NCBI RefSeq assembly: GCF_030811595.1
Contig: NZ_JAUSRB010000002.1
Coordinates: 8,245,394-8,309,393, forward strand
Length of the DNA stretch: 64,000 nucleotides
Direction of reading: 5' to 3'
From: Streptosporangium brasiliense
GTDB taxonomy: Bacteria > Actinomycetota > Actinomycetes > Streptosporangiales > Streptosporangiaceae
Both the position numbers and the translations under genes were made by a program. The notes below the pieces were generated by a model. It saw nothing but the letters and a program-made list of their open reading frames with translations, was not told the DNA's origin and did not search any database. Shown piece by piece: positions 37,759-47,235 of this stretch. Position 1 is the stretch's first letter; the number at the start of each line of letters is the position of its first letter.

Positions 37759-38556
37759 ATGGACGGACCCCTGCACGAGCGCATCGCATCTGATCTGCGC
37801 CGCCGTATCGTCTCCGGTGAGCTACCGGTGGGCGCGGCTGTGCCCTCCGAGTCGCAGTTGTGCGAGGGGTGGGGGGCCTCCCGCGGACCGGTCCGCCAGG
37901 CACTTGCCGCGCTGCGCGCCGAAGGGCTGGTCGACGGCGGTCGGGGCAAGCCTCCGGTGGTGCGCAGCCAGGCGATATCCCAGCCCTTCGAGACGTTCCT
38001 GTCGTTCTCCCGGTGGGCCGAAGGGATGGGTCGGACGCCGGGCCAGCGCACCCTGGAGATCGCCCGGCGGCCGGCGTCGCCGGAGGCCGCCGACGCACTG
38101 GGGCTGGAGGAGGGGGAACCGGTCGTCCAGCTCCTGCGGCTGCGACTGCTGGACGGGCTGCCCACGATGATCGAACGCACCACGTTCGTCTGGCCCGTCG
38201 GCCGGCTGCTCTTCGACCACGACTGCGACTCCGGGTCGGTCTTCGCCTATCTGAGCAGCCATGGCGTGGACCTCAGCGTGGCCCGCCACGTCATCGACGC
38301 GATCATCGCCGACGACACCGACGCCGCGCTCCTGAAGATCTCCCCCGGGGCGCCCCTGCTGCGCGAGCGCCGCCGTACCTCCTCCGCCACCGGCGAACCC
38401 GTCGAGTACTCCGACGACCGCTACCGGCCCGACATCGTCTCCTTCACCATCGAGAACTCCCAGCAGGCCCACCCGGCACTGCTGCGCAGCTCGAACCGGC
38501 ACGAGCCGCCTCACTCGCGGCGCGACGACCCGCCCACACCGGCATCGGCCGGCTGA
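37759..38556 (+). CDS. GntR-family regulator, HutC/UTRA type
   Basis: The 265-residue protein has an N-terminal winged helix (LHERIASDLRRRIVSGELPV; ASRGPVRQALAALRAEGLVD) and a C-terminal UTRA ligand domain. ATG 37759 is only a few bases after a TATTGT sequence, so the mRNA may have a very short leader. It is divergent from the phosphonate operon and upstream of the phosphonatase-like gene, and it is the likely owner of the palindrome at 37595-37610, with a phosphonate or phosphate compound as effector. Confidence 0.88.
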   Translation: MDGPLHERIASDLRRRIVSGELPVGAAVPSESQLCEGWGASRGPVRQALAALRAEGLVDGGRGKPPVVRSQAISQPFETFLSFSRWAEGMGRTPGQRTLEIARRPASPEAADALGLEEGEPVVQLLRLRLLDGLPTMIERTTFVWPVGRLLFDHDCDSGSVFAYLSSHGVDLSVARHVIDAIIADDTDAALLKISPGAPLLRERRRTSSATGEPVEYSDDRYRPDIVSFTIENSQQAHPALLRSSNRHEPPHSRRDDPPTPASAG

Positions 38557-38590
38557 GCAGCCCCACCCGACACCCCTGAGGACACACGTC

Positions 38591-39265
38591 ATGATCGAAC
38601 TGGCAGTTCTGGACATCGCCGGCACCACCGTCGAGGAGCACGGCGCCGTCTACATCGCTCTTGAGGAGGCCGTACGCGCCGCGGGCGGCCGTCCGACCCC
38701 CGCGGACATCCGGCGCTGGATGGGCGCCGACAAGCGCGAAGCCATCACCGCGCTGCTCACCGGAGAGCCGGGCGGCGCTCCCGGAAGGAGCACCGTCGAC
38801 GCCGTCTTCGCCGACTTCCGCGACCGCCTGGACGCCGCGTACGCCGACCGGCCGCCGGCGCCCCTGCCCGGTGTCCCCGAGGCCCTCGCCACGTTGCGCG
38901 CCGCCGGTGTCAAGGTGGCCCTCACCACCGGTTTCGACCGGGGCGTGACCGACGCGCTGCTGGCACGGATCGGCTGGGGGGACGGGGTCCTCGACGCGGT
39001 CGTGTGCGTGGACGACGTCGCCGCCGGGCGCCCGGCACCGTACATGATCTTCCGGGCGATGGAGGCGACCGGCGTCCGTGACGTCAGCCGGGTGCTCACG
39101 GCGGGCGACACGGTCCGTGACCTCGAAGCCGGCTCCAACGCGGGCGCGGGCATCGTGGTCGGGGTGCTCACCGGCGGCCTGGACGCCACCGCGCTCGGCG
39201 CGGCCCGCCACACCCACCTGCTGCCCGGTGTGGCCGACATCCCGGGCCTGCTCTCCCTGGCCTGA
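38591..39265 (+). CDS. Phosphonatase-like HAD hydrolase (TIGR03351-like)
   Basis: The 224-residue HAD enzyme has the nucleophile motif LAVLDIAGTTVEE (D8), the cap-domain segment RRWMGADKREAI (K48), the second motif VALTTGFDRG and the acidic fourth motif LTAGDTVRDLEAGSNAGAG. Phosphonatases use a cap lysine as a Schiff base to split phosphonoacetaldehyde into acetaldehyde and phosphate; whether K48 plays that part needs structural comparison. Pairing with the divergent FAD oxidoreductase and phnDCE gives a short route: uptake, oxidative deamination, C-P cleavage. Confidence 0.85.
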   Translation: MIELAVLDIAGTTVEEHGAVYIALEEAVRAAGGRPTPADIRRWMGADKREAITALLTGEPGGAPGRSTVDAVFADFRDRLDAAYADRPPAPLPGVPEALATLRAAGVKVALTTGFDRGVTDALLARIGWGDGVLDAVVCVDDVAAGRPAPYMIFRAMEATGVRDVSRVLTAGDTVRDLEAGSNAGAGIVVGVLTGGLDATALGAARHTHLLPGVADIPGLLSLA

Positions 39266-39315
39266 CGATCTCGGGCTCCGCGCCGGAGCGCTGAGGCCCG
39301 TCCGGCAATTCAGGG

Positions 39316-39411
39316 TGGCGGAGGCGGACGGGAATCGAACCCGCCAGGCCGAGAACCTCGGCCTCGTCGGTTTTGAAGACCGCGGGGGCCACCAGGCACC
39401 CACACGCCTCC
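39316..39411 (-). tRNA. selC: tRNA-Sec (anticodon TCA), intact selC
   Basis: The minus strand gives a 96-nt tRNA with encoded CCA (plus-strand TGG 39316-39318) and discriminator G. Acceptor arms GGAGGCG (39411-39405) and CGCCTCC (39326-39320) pair perfectly. The anticodon loop is CTTCAAA with anticodon TCA, the variable arm is long (GAGGCCGAG/CTCGGCCTG), and the T loop is TTCGATT. Length, long arm and TCA anticodon identify selenocysteine tRNA. Its 3' half is also present, in degenerate form, at 14115, 14879 and 26804, marking it as an integration target. selD begins 105 bp beyond its 5' end. Confidence 0.95.
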
Positions 39412-39516
39412 AGGGGAGAACCTAACAGCAGGTGGGTAAAGCCCCAGGCAGCACGTGTGGGGACGGCGCGCCGCGCTCCCCACGTGGACCGTCGCAGGCC
39501 TACCAGGGAGTGCCGC

Positions 39517-40587
39517 ATGGCGAGAGCAGCGGAGTGGGGGGTCCCCGCTCCCCCAGCCTCACGGGGACCGGCGGGGGAGGCGGTCCGGCTGACGCGGTAC
39601 GCCCACGGGGGCGGCTGCGCCTGCAAGATCCCGCCCGGCGAGCTGGAGGAGGTCGTCGCGGGCCTGCTCGACGGCCCACGGCCGGACGGCCGGGACCTCC
39701 CCTCCCCCGCCGGAGAGCTGGTCATCGGGCTCGACGACGGGGACGACGCCGCCGTGGTCCGCATCGAGGGGGGCCGGGCGATCGTGGCCACGGCCGACTT
39801 CTTCACGCCCGTGGTGGACGACCCCTACGACTGGGGGCGGATCGCGGCGGCCAACGCCCTGTCGGACGTCTACGCGGTGGGCGGGGAGCCGCTGGTGGCG
39901 GTCAACCTGCTCGGCTGGCCACGCGAGAGGCTGCCGATGGATCTGGCGAAGGAGGTGCTGCGCGGCGGCCTGGACGTGGCCGGGGCCGCGGGATGTCATG
40001 TCGCGGGGGGCCACAGCGTCGACGACCCGGAGCCGAAGTACGGCATGGCCGTCACCGGCCTGGCCGATCCCGGCCGGCTGCTGCGCATCGACGCGGGGCG
40101 GCCGGGGCTGCCGATCTCCCTCACCAAGCCGCTCGGCGTCGGCGTGCTCAACACCCGGCACAAGGCGACCGGCGAGGTCTTCCCGCAGGCGGTTGCCGCG
40201 ATGACCACGCTGAACCGGGACGCCTCCCGGGCGGCGCTCGCCGCCGGCGCCGGGTGCGCCACGGACGTGACCGGATTCGGCCTGCTCGGCCACCTGTACA
40301 AGCTGGCCAGGGCGGGCGGCGTCACGGCGGTGGTCGACGTGGCGGCCGTGCCGTACCTGGAGGGGGCCCGCGAGGCGGTGCGGGACGGCTATGTCAGCGG
40401 CGGCACCCGGCGCAATCTGGCCTGGGTGGAGTCCCACCTCGATCCCGGCCGCACCGGCGAGGAGGACCTGCTGCTGCTGGCCGACGCCCAGACCTCCGGC
40501 GGCCTGCTGGTGGCGGGCGAGATCCCCGGCGCCCCGGTCATCGGCGAGCTCGTCCCCTTCGACGGCCCGGCCCTGCGGCTGCGCTGA
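39517..40587 (+). CDS. selD: Selenide, water dikinase SelD (selenophosphate synthetase)
   Basis: The 356-residue enzyme makes selenophosphate for SelA from selenide and ATP. The catalytic motif reads GGGCACKIPP, with Cys34 and Lys37 corresponding to the essential Cys17/Lys20 of E. coli; it is a Cys, not Sec, form. The ATP-binding segment DDAAVVRIEGGRAIVATADFF and the GGHSVDDPEPKYGM block are present. ATG 39517 with GGGAG 6 nt upstream is preferred; longer readings run into selC. It is convergent with the formate dehydrogenase operon. Confidence 0.95.
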   Translation: MARAAEWGVPAPPASRGPAGEAVRLTRYAHGGGCACKIPPGELEEVVAGLLDGPRPDGRDLPSPAGELVIGLDDGDDAAVVRIEGGRAIVATADFFTPVVDDPYDWGRIAAANALSDVYAVGGEPLVAVNLLGWPRERLPMDLAKEVLRGGLDVAGAAGCHVAGGHSVDDPEPKYGMAVTGLADPGRLLRIDAGRPGLPISLTKPLGVGVLNTRHKATGEVFPQAVAAMTTLNRDASRAALAAGAGCATDVTGFGLLGHLYKLARAGGVTAVVDVAAVPYLEGAREAVRDGYVSGGTRRNLAWVESHLDPGRTGEEDLLLLADAQTSGGLLVAGEIPGAPVIGELVPFDGPALRLR

Positions 40588-40733
40588 GCCCTCCGGGCGG
40601 GCCCACCCGCGCCGGACCGTTGCCAGGCCGGGCGGGCAGAACAGGGCAGCCGGGCGGGGCGACCGGACCAGGCCGGACAGGCGGGCGGGGCAGGCGGGGC
40701 GACCCGGCCGGGTGGGGCGGGCCTGCCGGGCCG

Positions 40734-41822
40734 CTACGGCCACGTCCGGGCCGGCGGCGGGAGTGAGGCCGGCTCCCCGGCCGCCAGGCGCCGACGCTGG
40801 GGCACCACCGTGTACTTCGGGTCGGCGGCCGACGCCCTGCCGGCCTCCAGGACGCCGAAGCGGACCAGCAGCGAGCCCGCGGTGAGGGCGAGACCGGACA
40901 GCGCGGTGAGGGCGCGGCTGCGGCCGGCGACCGTGGCGAGCAGGCCGCCGCCCGCCGTCAGGACGCGGGCCGCCCGCATCCGGCGGCCCGCCTTCCCCTG
41001 GTGGTACGGCTCGCCGGCCAGGCCGAGCCGACGCTCCAGCACCGCACCGGCGGCCGTCTCCACGGCGGCGCCGAGCACGGCCACGGCACGGGCCGGGCCC
41101 GCCTCCGCGCGGGGCGTGGCCAGCATGCCCGCGGCTCCCGCGCTGGCCAGCGCGCTCCCGGCGAACATGAACGGCAGCTCCCGGTGCGCCTCGTGCCAGG
41201 CGGGCACGGCGGTGTCGGCCAGGAGCACCGCGGTGTAGGTGGCCATCAGCGGCCCGGTGGCCACCCCGGCGATCAGGCTCGCGGCGCCGCCCGCGAGAGG
41301 CAGCACGGCGGCGACCGCGGAGGGCAGGTAACCGGCGACCCGGGAGACGGGCCGCGCGGCGGGCCGGGAGGCGGGCCGCGCGCCGGTGACCCGGAAAGCG
41401 GGCCGGGCTACGGCGGGCCGGGAGACGGGCCGCGCGCCGGCGACCTCGGAGGCGGCGGCGACCGCCGTCAGCCCGCTGTGGACGGCCAGGATCCAGGAGC
41501 CCATGCTCATCGGCGAGGTGGGCTTGAAAACGCGCAGCATGTTGAGGAACCGCTCCGGCCTGCCGAGCTCGGCGACCAGGAAGACCGCTCCGGCGGTGGC
41601 TCCGAGCGCCGCGGTGACCCCGGCGGTGCGCGCGAGCCGGCCGTACCCGGAGAGCCGGGCCGCCGCCCCCATCACCGACGACGCCCCGGACAGGCCGCCC
41701 AGGTAGAGATATGTCGGCATGTGGGGTTCGTGCCAGACCGGGGGCTTGATCACCGGCTGCCCGTAGTAGGACCGGAACTCCGCCTCCGGCACCATCTCCC
41801 GCTCCCGCGTCACCGCCGCCAC
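40734..41822 (-). CDS. NrfD/PsrC-like membrane subunit of the formate dehydrogenase
   Basis: The roughly 362-residue protein has about eight predicted membrane segments and the family blocks PTYLYLGGLSGASSVMG, GRPERFLNMLRVFKPTSPMSMGSW and AVLLADTAVPAWHEAHRELPFMFAGSAL. It would anchor the complex and pass electrons to the quinone pool. A low-complexity Arg/Pro/Ala insertion (VSRPAVARPAFRVTGARPAS) lies between early membrane segments and is made of short direct repeats. The start could be GTG 41822 or, with a better ribosome binding site, ATG 41795. Confidence 0.85.
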   Translation of the reverse strand: MAAVTREREMVPEAEFRSYYGQPVIKPPVWHEPHMPTYLYLGGLSGASSVMGAAARLSGYGRLARTAGVTAALGATAGAVFLVAELGRPERFLNMLRVFKPTSPMSMGSWILAVHSGLTAVAAASEVAGARPVSRPAVARPAFRVTGARPASRPAARPVSRVAGYLPSAVAAVLPLAGGAASLIAGVATGPLMATYTAVLLADTAVPAWHEAHRELPFMFAGSALASAGAAGMLATPRAEAGPARAVAVLGAAVETAAGAVLERRLGLAGEPYHQGKAGRRMRAARVLTAGGGLLATVAGRSRALTALSGLALTAGSLLVRFGVLEAGRASAADPKYTVVPQRRRLAAGEPASLPPPARTWP

Positions 41823-41856
41823 CCCCGGCGGCGCCCGCGGGCGCCGGCCCCGCCCA

Positions 41857-42657
41857 TCAGCCTCTCCCCAGGAACGACACGGCGACCGCGCCGACGAGGG
41901 AGAGCGCCGCCCCCGCGGCCCACCGCCACATCGTCGGCAGGTCCCTGGTGGTCACCACCGGATCGGGGGGCAGGCCGTACACCTCGGGGTCGGCGAGCAG
42001 CAGGAAGAACGCGCCGGCGCCGCCCACCCCGTCGCCGGGGCTCGCGCCGTACAGCCGGGCCTGCGGCCTGCCCTCCTCGTGCAGCCGCTCCACCCGCTCC
42101 TCGGCGCGGGTCCGCAGCTCCTCCAGCGGCCCGAACTGGATGGAGTCGGTCGGGCAGGCCTTGGCGCAGGCCGGCTCCAGCCCGCCGAGCTGGCGGTCGT
42201 AGCACATCGTGCACTTGAACGCCCGGCCGTCGCGCTCCCTGCGGTCGATCACGCCGTAGGGGCAGGCCGGCACGCAGTAGCCGCAGCCGTTGCAGACGTC
42301 CGCCTGCACCACCACCGTGCCGAACTCGGTGCGGAACAGCGCCCCGGTCGGGCAGACGTCCAGGCACGCGGCGTGCGTGCAGTGCTTGCACACATCCGAT
42401 GACATCAGCCAGCCCTCGATCCCCTCGGACCCGCCGTCGCCGCTCTGCCCGGGACCGGCCGGCACCCGGCTCAGCTCCTCGATGAAGGCCACGTGGCGCC
42501 AGGTGCTCGCCCCCAGGCTCCCGGTGTTGTCGTAGGAGGTGGCCCGGAAGACGAAGCCGTCGTCGGGGACGTCGTTCCACTCCTTGCAGGCGACCTCGCA
42601 CGCCTTGCAGCCGATGCAGACGCTCGTGTCGGTGAAGAACCCCATCCGCTCAGTCAT
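41857..42657 (-). CDS. Formate dehydrogenase iron-sulfur subunit
   Basis: The 266-residue ferredoxin-type protein has four cysteine clusters (CIGCKACEVACKEW; CKHCTHAACLDVCPTGAL; CNGCGYCVPACPYG; CTMCYDRQ...CAKACPTDSI), the pattern for four 4Fe-4S centres that wire the catalytic subunit to the membrane partner. A C-terminal hydrophobic segment (AAGAALSLVGAVAVSFLG) may anchor it. It overlaps the fdhA stop by 8 bp. Confidence 0.92.
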   Translation of the reverse strand: MTERMGFFTDTSVCIGCKACEVACKEWNDVPDDGFVFRATSYDNTGSLGASTWRHVAFIEELSRVPAGPGQSGDGGSEGIEGWLMSSDVCKHCTHAACLDVCPTGALFRTEFGTVVVQADVCNGCGYCVPACPYGVIDRRERDGRAFKCTMCYDRQLGGLEPACAKACPTDSIQFGPLEELRTRAEERVERLHEEGRPQARLYGASPGDGVGGAGAFFLLLADPEVYGLPPDPVVTTRDLPTMWRWAAGAALSLVGAVAVSFLGRG

Positions 42658-45600
42658 GGCGGTACTCCTCGATCAGGGCGAGCAGGGCCTCTCCCCGGGG
42701 GCGCCTACCGGGCCGCAGGTCACAGGTCATGGCCTTGCCCTCCTGGATGTAGACGTTCGGGTCGAGCACTATGGGCAGCAGGTCGTTGGCGACGTCACCG
42801 GTGGCCAGGCCGCCGCTGCCCCAGCCCCAGTGGTAGGGCAGGCCGACCTGGTGGACCGGCCGGCCCTCGATCCGCAGCGGCCGGACGCGCTCGGTCACCA
42901 GGACGCGGGCCTCGATCGCGGTGCGCGAGGTCACGATCGTCGCCCAGCCCCCGTTGACCAGCCCCACCTCGGCGGCGAGCTGCGGGGAGACCTCGCAGAA
43001 CAGTTCGGGCTGGAGCTCGGCCAGGTAGGGCAGCGGCCGGCTCATGGCGCCGGCGGTGTGGTGCTCGGTGAGCCGGTAGGTCGTGAGCACGTAGGGGAAG
43101 CGCGGCGAGAACGGCGGGTTGTAGGGCGTCTCGGGGCCGTGGTAGATCTTGCGCGCGGGGTTGGCCTGCCGGCCGTACAGCGTGTTGCGCACCGGCGACT
43201 CGTGCGGCTCGTAGTGCGCCGGCAGCGGCCCGTCGGCCAGTCCGGCCGGGGCGAACAGCCAGCCCTTGCCGTCGGCCTGCATGATGAACGGGTCGGTCCC
43301 GGCCAGCGCGTCCTCGGCCTCGGCGCCCTCGGGCGGCAGGTAGTCCGGCGGCTTGTCCTTCTCGAAGTCCGGCACGTCCTCCCCGGTCCACTCGCCCCTG
43401 GCGGCGTCCCACCAGACATAGGCCTTGCGTTCGCTCCACGGGCGGCCCTCGGGGTCGGCGGAGGCCCGGTTGTAGAGGAGGCGCCGGTTGGCCGGCCACG
43501 CCCAGCCCCATTCGGGCGCGACCCGGCTCTGCTCGCCGCGCGGTCTGCGCCGGGCCGCCTGGTTGACCTCGTCGGCGTAGACCCCGCAGTAGATCCAGCA
43601 GCCGCACCGGGTGGAGCCGTCGGGCTTGAGCTCGGTGTAGGCCGACAGCGCCCGCCCGTCGGGACCGGTGCCGTTGATCTCGCGCAGCACCGCCTCCGCC
43701 GAGGGCTCCCGGTGCTCGCCCTCCTCCGGGTAGTCCCAGGTCAGCTCGCGCAGCGGCCGGTCGATCTCGTCGTCGGACAGCCGCTGCCTGATGCGCTTGC
43801 CGAGGTGGTAGTAGAACGACAGGTCGCTACGGCAGTCGCCCGGCGGGTCGAGCGCCTTCTCCCGCCACTGCAGCAGCCGCTGCGTGTTGGTGAAGGTGCC
43901 CTCCTTCTCCACGTGGCTGGCCGCGGGCAGGAAGAACACCTCGGTGCCGATGTCCTCGGTGCGCATCTCCCCGGTCTCCAGCTCGGGGCCGTCCTTCCAG
44001 AAGGTGGCCGTCTCCACCAGCGTCAGGTCGCGCACCACCAGCCAGTCGAGGTTGGCCAGCCCGAGCCGCTGCGCCCTGCCGCCGGAGGAGCCGACCGCCG
44101 GGTTCTCCCCCACCACGAAGTAGCCCTTCACGGTGCCGTCGATCTGGTTCATCACGGTCGTGAAGTGGCCGTGGTCGCCTGTCAGGCGCGGCAGGTGGCC
44201 GAAGCAGAAGTCGTTGTCCTCGGTGGCCGCGTCGCCCCACCACGCCTTGAGCAGGCTCACCATGTAGGAGCGCTTTCGGCCCCAGAAACCGGTGTCGGCG
44301 CCCACCCTTGCCAGATACTCCGCCAGCCCCTCGGGCCAGTGGGCGTGCGGCATCGGCAGGTATCCCGGCAGGATGTTGAACAGCGTCGGGATGTCGGTGG
44401 AGCCCTGGATGCTGGCGTGGCCGCGCAGCGCCAGGATGCCGCCGCCGGGGCGGCCCATGTTGCCCAGCAGCAGCTGCAGGATCGCGGCCGTGCGGATGTA
44501 CTGCACGCCCACCGAGTGCTGGGTCCAGCCGACCGAGTAGACCCACGCGGTGGTCCGCTCCCGGCCGGAGTTCGCGGTTACCGCCCCGGCGAGCTCGGCG
44601 AAGTCCTCCTGGGAGATGCCGCACAGCTCGGCCACCGTCTCCGGGGTGTAGCGGGCGAAGTGCCGTTTGAGGATCTGGTAGACGCAGCGCGGGTGGGTCA
44701 GCGTCGGGTCGGTGGGCGGCCTGGCGCGCATCGCGGCGCCGCCGGAGCCGTACTGCTCGGCCCCCGCCTCCTCGGCATGGCGGGGACCGCCCTCCAGCTG
44801 CTCGTCGCGCAGCCCGGCGGCGGCCTCCTCGTGCGCGCCCTCGTAGGACCAGCTCGACGGGTCGTACTTGCGCGTGTCCGGGTCGAAGCCGGAGAACAGC
44901 CCGTCCAGGTCCTCGGTGTCCTGGAAGCGCTCGGAGACGATCGTCGAGGCGTTGGTGTAGGCCAGGACGTACTCGCGGAAGTCCAGCCCGTTGGCGAGCA
45001 CGTGGTTGATCAGCGCGCCGAGCAGGACGATGTCGCTGCCCGCGCGGATCGGCACGTGCTTGTCGGCGAGCGCGCTGGTCCTGGTGTAGCGCGGGTCGAC
45101 GTGGAAGACCTTCGCCCCCCGCGCCCTGGCCTCGACCACCCACTGGAAGCCCACCGGATGGCATTCGGCCATGTTGGAGCCCTGGATGACGATGCAGTCG
45201 GATTCGGCCAGATCCTGCTGGAAGTCCGTCGCGCCACCACGCCCGAAGCTGGTCCCCAGACCGGGGACGGTGGAGGAGTGTCAAATACGCGCCTGGTTCT
45301 CCACCTGGATCGCGCCGAGGGCGGTGTACAGCTTCTTCATCAGGTAGTTCTCTTCGTTGTCGAGCGTCGCCCCGCCCAGGCCGGCGATGCCCATGGTGCG
45401 CCGTACGACCTTGCCCTTCTCCTCCTGCTGCCAGGTCTCCCGCCGGGTCCGCAGCACCCGGTCGGCGATCATGTCCATCGCGGTCTCGAGGTCCAGCGGC
45501 TCCCAGTCGGTGCCGTGCGGCCGCCGGTAGAGCACGCGGGTCTGCCGGCCCGGGTGGGTGACGAGCTGCTTGCTCGCCGACCCCTTGGGGCAGAGCCGCC

Positions 45601-45841
45601 CGCGCGAGATCGGCGAGTCGGGGTCGCCCTCGATCTGGGTGACCCTGCCGTCCTTGACGTAGACGAGCTGGCCGCAGCCGACCGCGCAGTAGGGGCAGAC
45701 CGATCTGGCGACCGTGTCCGCCTCCTCGGTCCGGGGCCGCAGCGCGTCGGTCCGTGCCGACCGGGCGGCGTCGCCCCTGCCGTCCTCTCCCCTGAGCTGG
45801 CGGATCACCGGCCAGCGGGAGATCCATCCCCCCTGTGCCAT
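42650..45841 (-). CDS. fdhA: Formate dehydrogenase catalytic subunit, selenoprotein with in-frame UGA
   Basis: Two open segments (45841-45281 and 45280-42650) are joined by UGA at 45283-45281, read as Sec187 in NQARI-Sec-HSSTVPGLGTS, the place of the Mo-ligating Sec in E. coli formate dehydrogenases. The full product has 1063 residues. It has an N-terminal 4Fe-4S motif (CPYCAVGCGQLVYVKDG...RLCPKG), molybdopterin-binding domains (QGSNMAECHPVGFQW; YSVGWTQHSVGVQYIR) and a C-terminal MGD-binding barrel (LTTYRLTEHHTAGAMSR). No Tat signal is seen, suggesting a cytoplasmic enzyme. A SECIS-like hairpin follows the UGA. It oxidises formate and needs the selABCD genes found in the same window. Confidence 0.95.
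45252..45268 (-). promoter_or_regulatory. Bacterial SECIS hairpin of fdhA
   Basis: Read on the minus strand, GTCCCC-GGTCT-GGGGAC forms a 6-bp stem with a GGUCU loop. There are 18 nt between the UGA and the loop, the same loop and spacing as in E. coli fdhF. This is the expected binding site of the SelB winged-helix domain and makes Sec insertion, rather than termination, the likely fate of the UGA. Confidence 0.9.
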
Positions 45842-46100
45842 GTTGCGTTTCCTGCCCCCGATCCATCTGGTCTAATCGCCTCACGGGGGACAGACCAGTC
45901 GCGCTGATCGGCTCGGGGGTCGGGGCCGGCATCATCACCGACGGCATCCCCTGTCGCGGCGTCAACAGCAGCGCCGGCGAGTGGGGGCACACGAAGATCA
46001 CTATGGGGGGCCGGCCCTGCCGGTGCGGCGGCCGCGGTCTGATCTCAGCCCGTCCCGGCTAACCGGAATAAACCTCCGCTTAGCCGGGGTTGCCGCTGTC

Positions 46101-47156
46101 ATGGTTGAAGACAACATCCGTGGCGTGGCCCGCGGCACCTCCGACGTCCCCCTGTCGATCCTCGAACTGGCCACGGTCGGTTCGGGTGTGAGCGCCACCG
46201 AGACCCTGCGGGCGAGCACCGAGCTGGCCAGGCGGGCGGAGAAGCTGGGCTACCACCGGATCTGGGTCGCCGAACATCACGGGATGCCCTCGGTGGCCAG
46301 CTCCTCCCCCGCCGTACTGATCGCCCACCTGGCCGCGGCGACCACGACCATCCGGCTGGGCTCCGGCGGCGTGATGCTGCCCAACCACGCGCCCCTGATC
46401 GTCGCCGAGCAGTTCGGCACTCTCCACGCGCTGCATCCGGGCCGCATCGACCTCGGGCTCGGCCGGGCTCCGGGCACCGACCCCGCCACGGCCCGGGCGC
46501 TGCGCCGCCACGGCCTGGACGCCGACGACTTCCCCGAGCAGCTCGCCGAGCTGACCGCCTTCCTGGACGGCGCGTTCCCGGCGGGCCATCCGCTCGAGAA
46601 GGTCGTCGCCACTCCGCGGTCGCCCGAGTCGGGCCGGCCGCCGATCTGGCTCCTCGGATCCAGCGGCTTCAGCGCCCAGCTCGCCGGCCTGCTCGGGCTG
46701 CCGTTCGCGTTCGCCCACCACTTCAGCTCGGCGAACACCATCCCCGCCCTGGACCTCTACCGCTCGACCTTCCAGCCCTCGGCGGTGCTCGACCGGCCGT
46801 ACGCGATGATCGGCGTCTCCGCCGTCGCCGCGGACACCCCGGAACAGGCGCTCCGCATGGCCCGCTCGGGCGGGCTGTCCATGCTGCGCCTGCGCCGCGG
46901 GGCCCCGCAGCCGGTCCCCACCCCCGAGGAGGCCGAGGCCTACCCTTACAGCCCGGTGGAGCAGCAGATCATGGACGACTACCTGTCCAACGTGGTGCAC
47001 GGGGACCCCGCCCAGGTGCGGGCGGGCCTTGAGGAGTTGCGCAAGCGCACCGAGGCCGACGAGTTGATGATCACCACGCTGGTCCACAGCACCGCGGACC
47101 GGATCCGCTCCTACGAGCTGATCGCCGAGACCTACGAGCTGCCGCGGAGCCTGTGA
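46101..47156 (+). CDS. LLM-class flavin-dependent oxidoreductase (paralog 1)
   Basis: The 351-residue luciferase-like monooxygenase begins at ATG 46101 and shows the family blocks YHRIWVAEHHGMPSVASSSP, IRLGSGGVMLPNHAPLIVAE and PGRIDLGLGRAPGTDP. These enzymes use reduced flavin; the substrate is unknown. It has a relative of exactly the same length at 51725-52780. It is divergent from fdhA, with no other operon partner. Confidence 0.88.
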   Translation: MVEDNIRGVARGTSDVPLSILELATVGSGVSATETLRASTELARRAEKLGYHRIWVAEHHGMPSVASSSPAVLIAHLAAATTTIRLGSGGVMLPNHAPLIVAEQFGTLHALHPGRIDLGLGRAPGTDPATARALRRHGLDADDFPEQLAELTAFLDGAFPAGHPLEKVVATPRSPESGRPPIWLLGSSGFSAQLAGLLGLPFAFAHHFSSANTIPALDLYRSTFQPSAVLDRPYAMIGVSAVAADTPEQALRMARSGGLSMLRLRRGAPQPVPTPEEAEAYPYSPVEQQIMDDYLSNVVHGDPAQVRAGLEELRKRTEADELMITTLVHSTADRIRSYELIAETYELPRSL

Positions 47157-47235
47157 CGGGCCGCGCGGAGCGGGGCGGGCACGCCACGGCGCCGGGCGCG
47201 CCGCCGACGGATCACGGATCACCCGGACGGCGGAC

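Noticed and set aside
39373..39516. SelD start within selC
   Set aside because: It would require translation through the tRNA gene; ATG 39517 has a ribosome binding site and precedes the conserved region.
45281..45283. fdhA as two separate genes or a nonsense-mutated pseudogene
   Set aside because: The UGA is at the conserved Sec site, is followed by a canonical SECIS-like hairpin, and all Sec machinery genes are present.
45981..46100. Upstream start for the first LLM oxidoreductase
   Set aside because: The extra 40 residues are low-complexity and unlike the family; ATG 46101 matches the 351-residue paralog.
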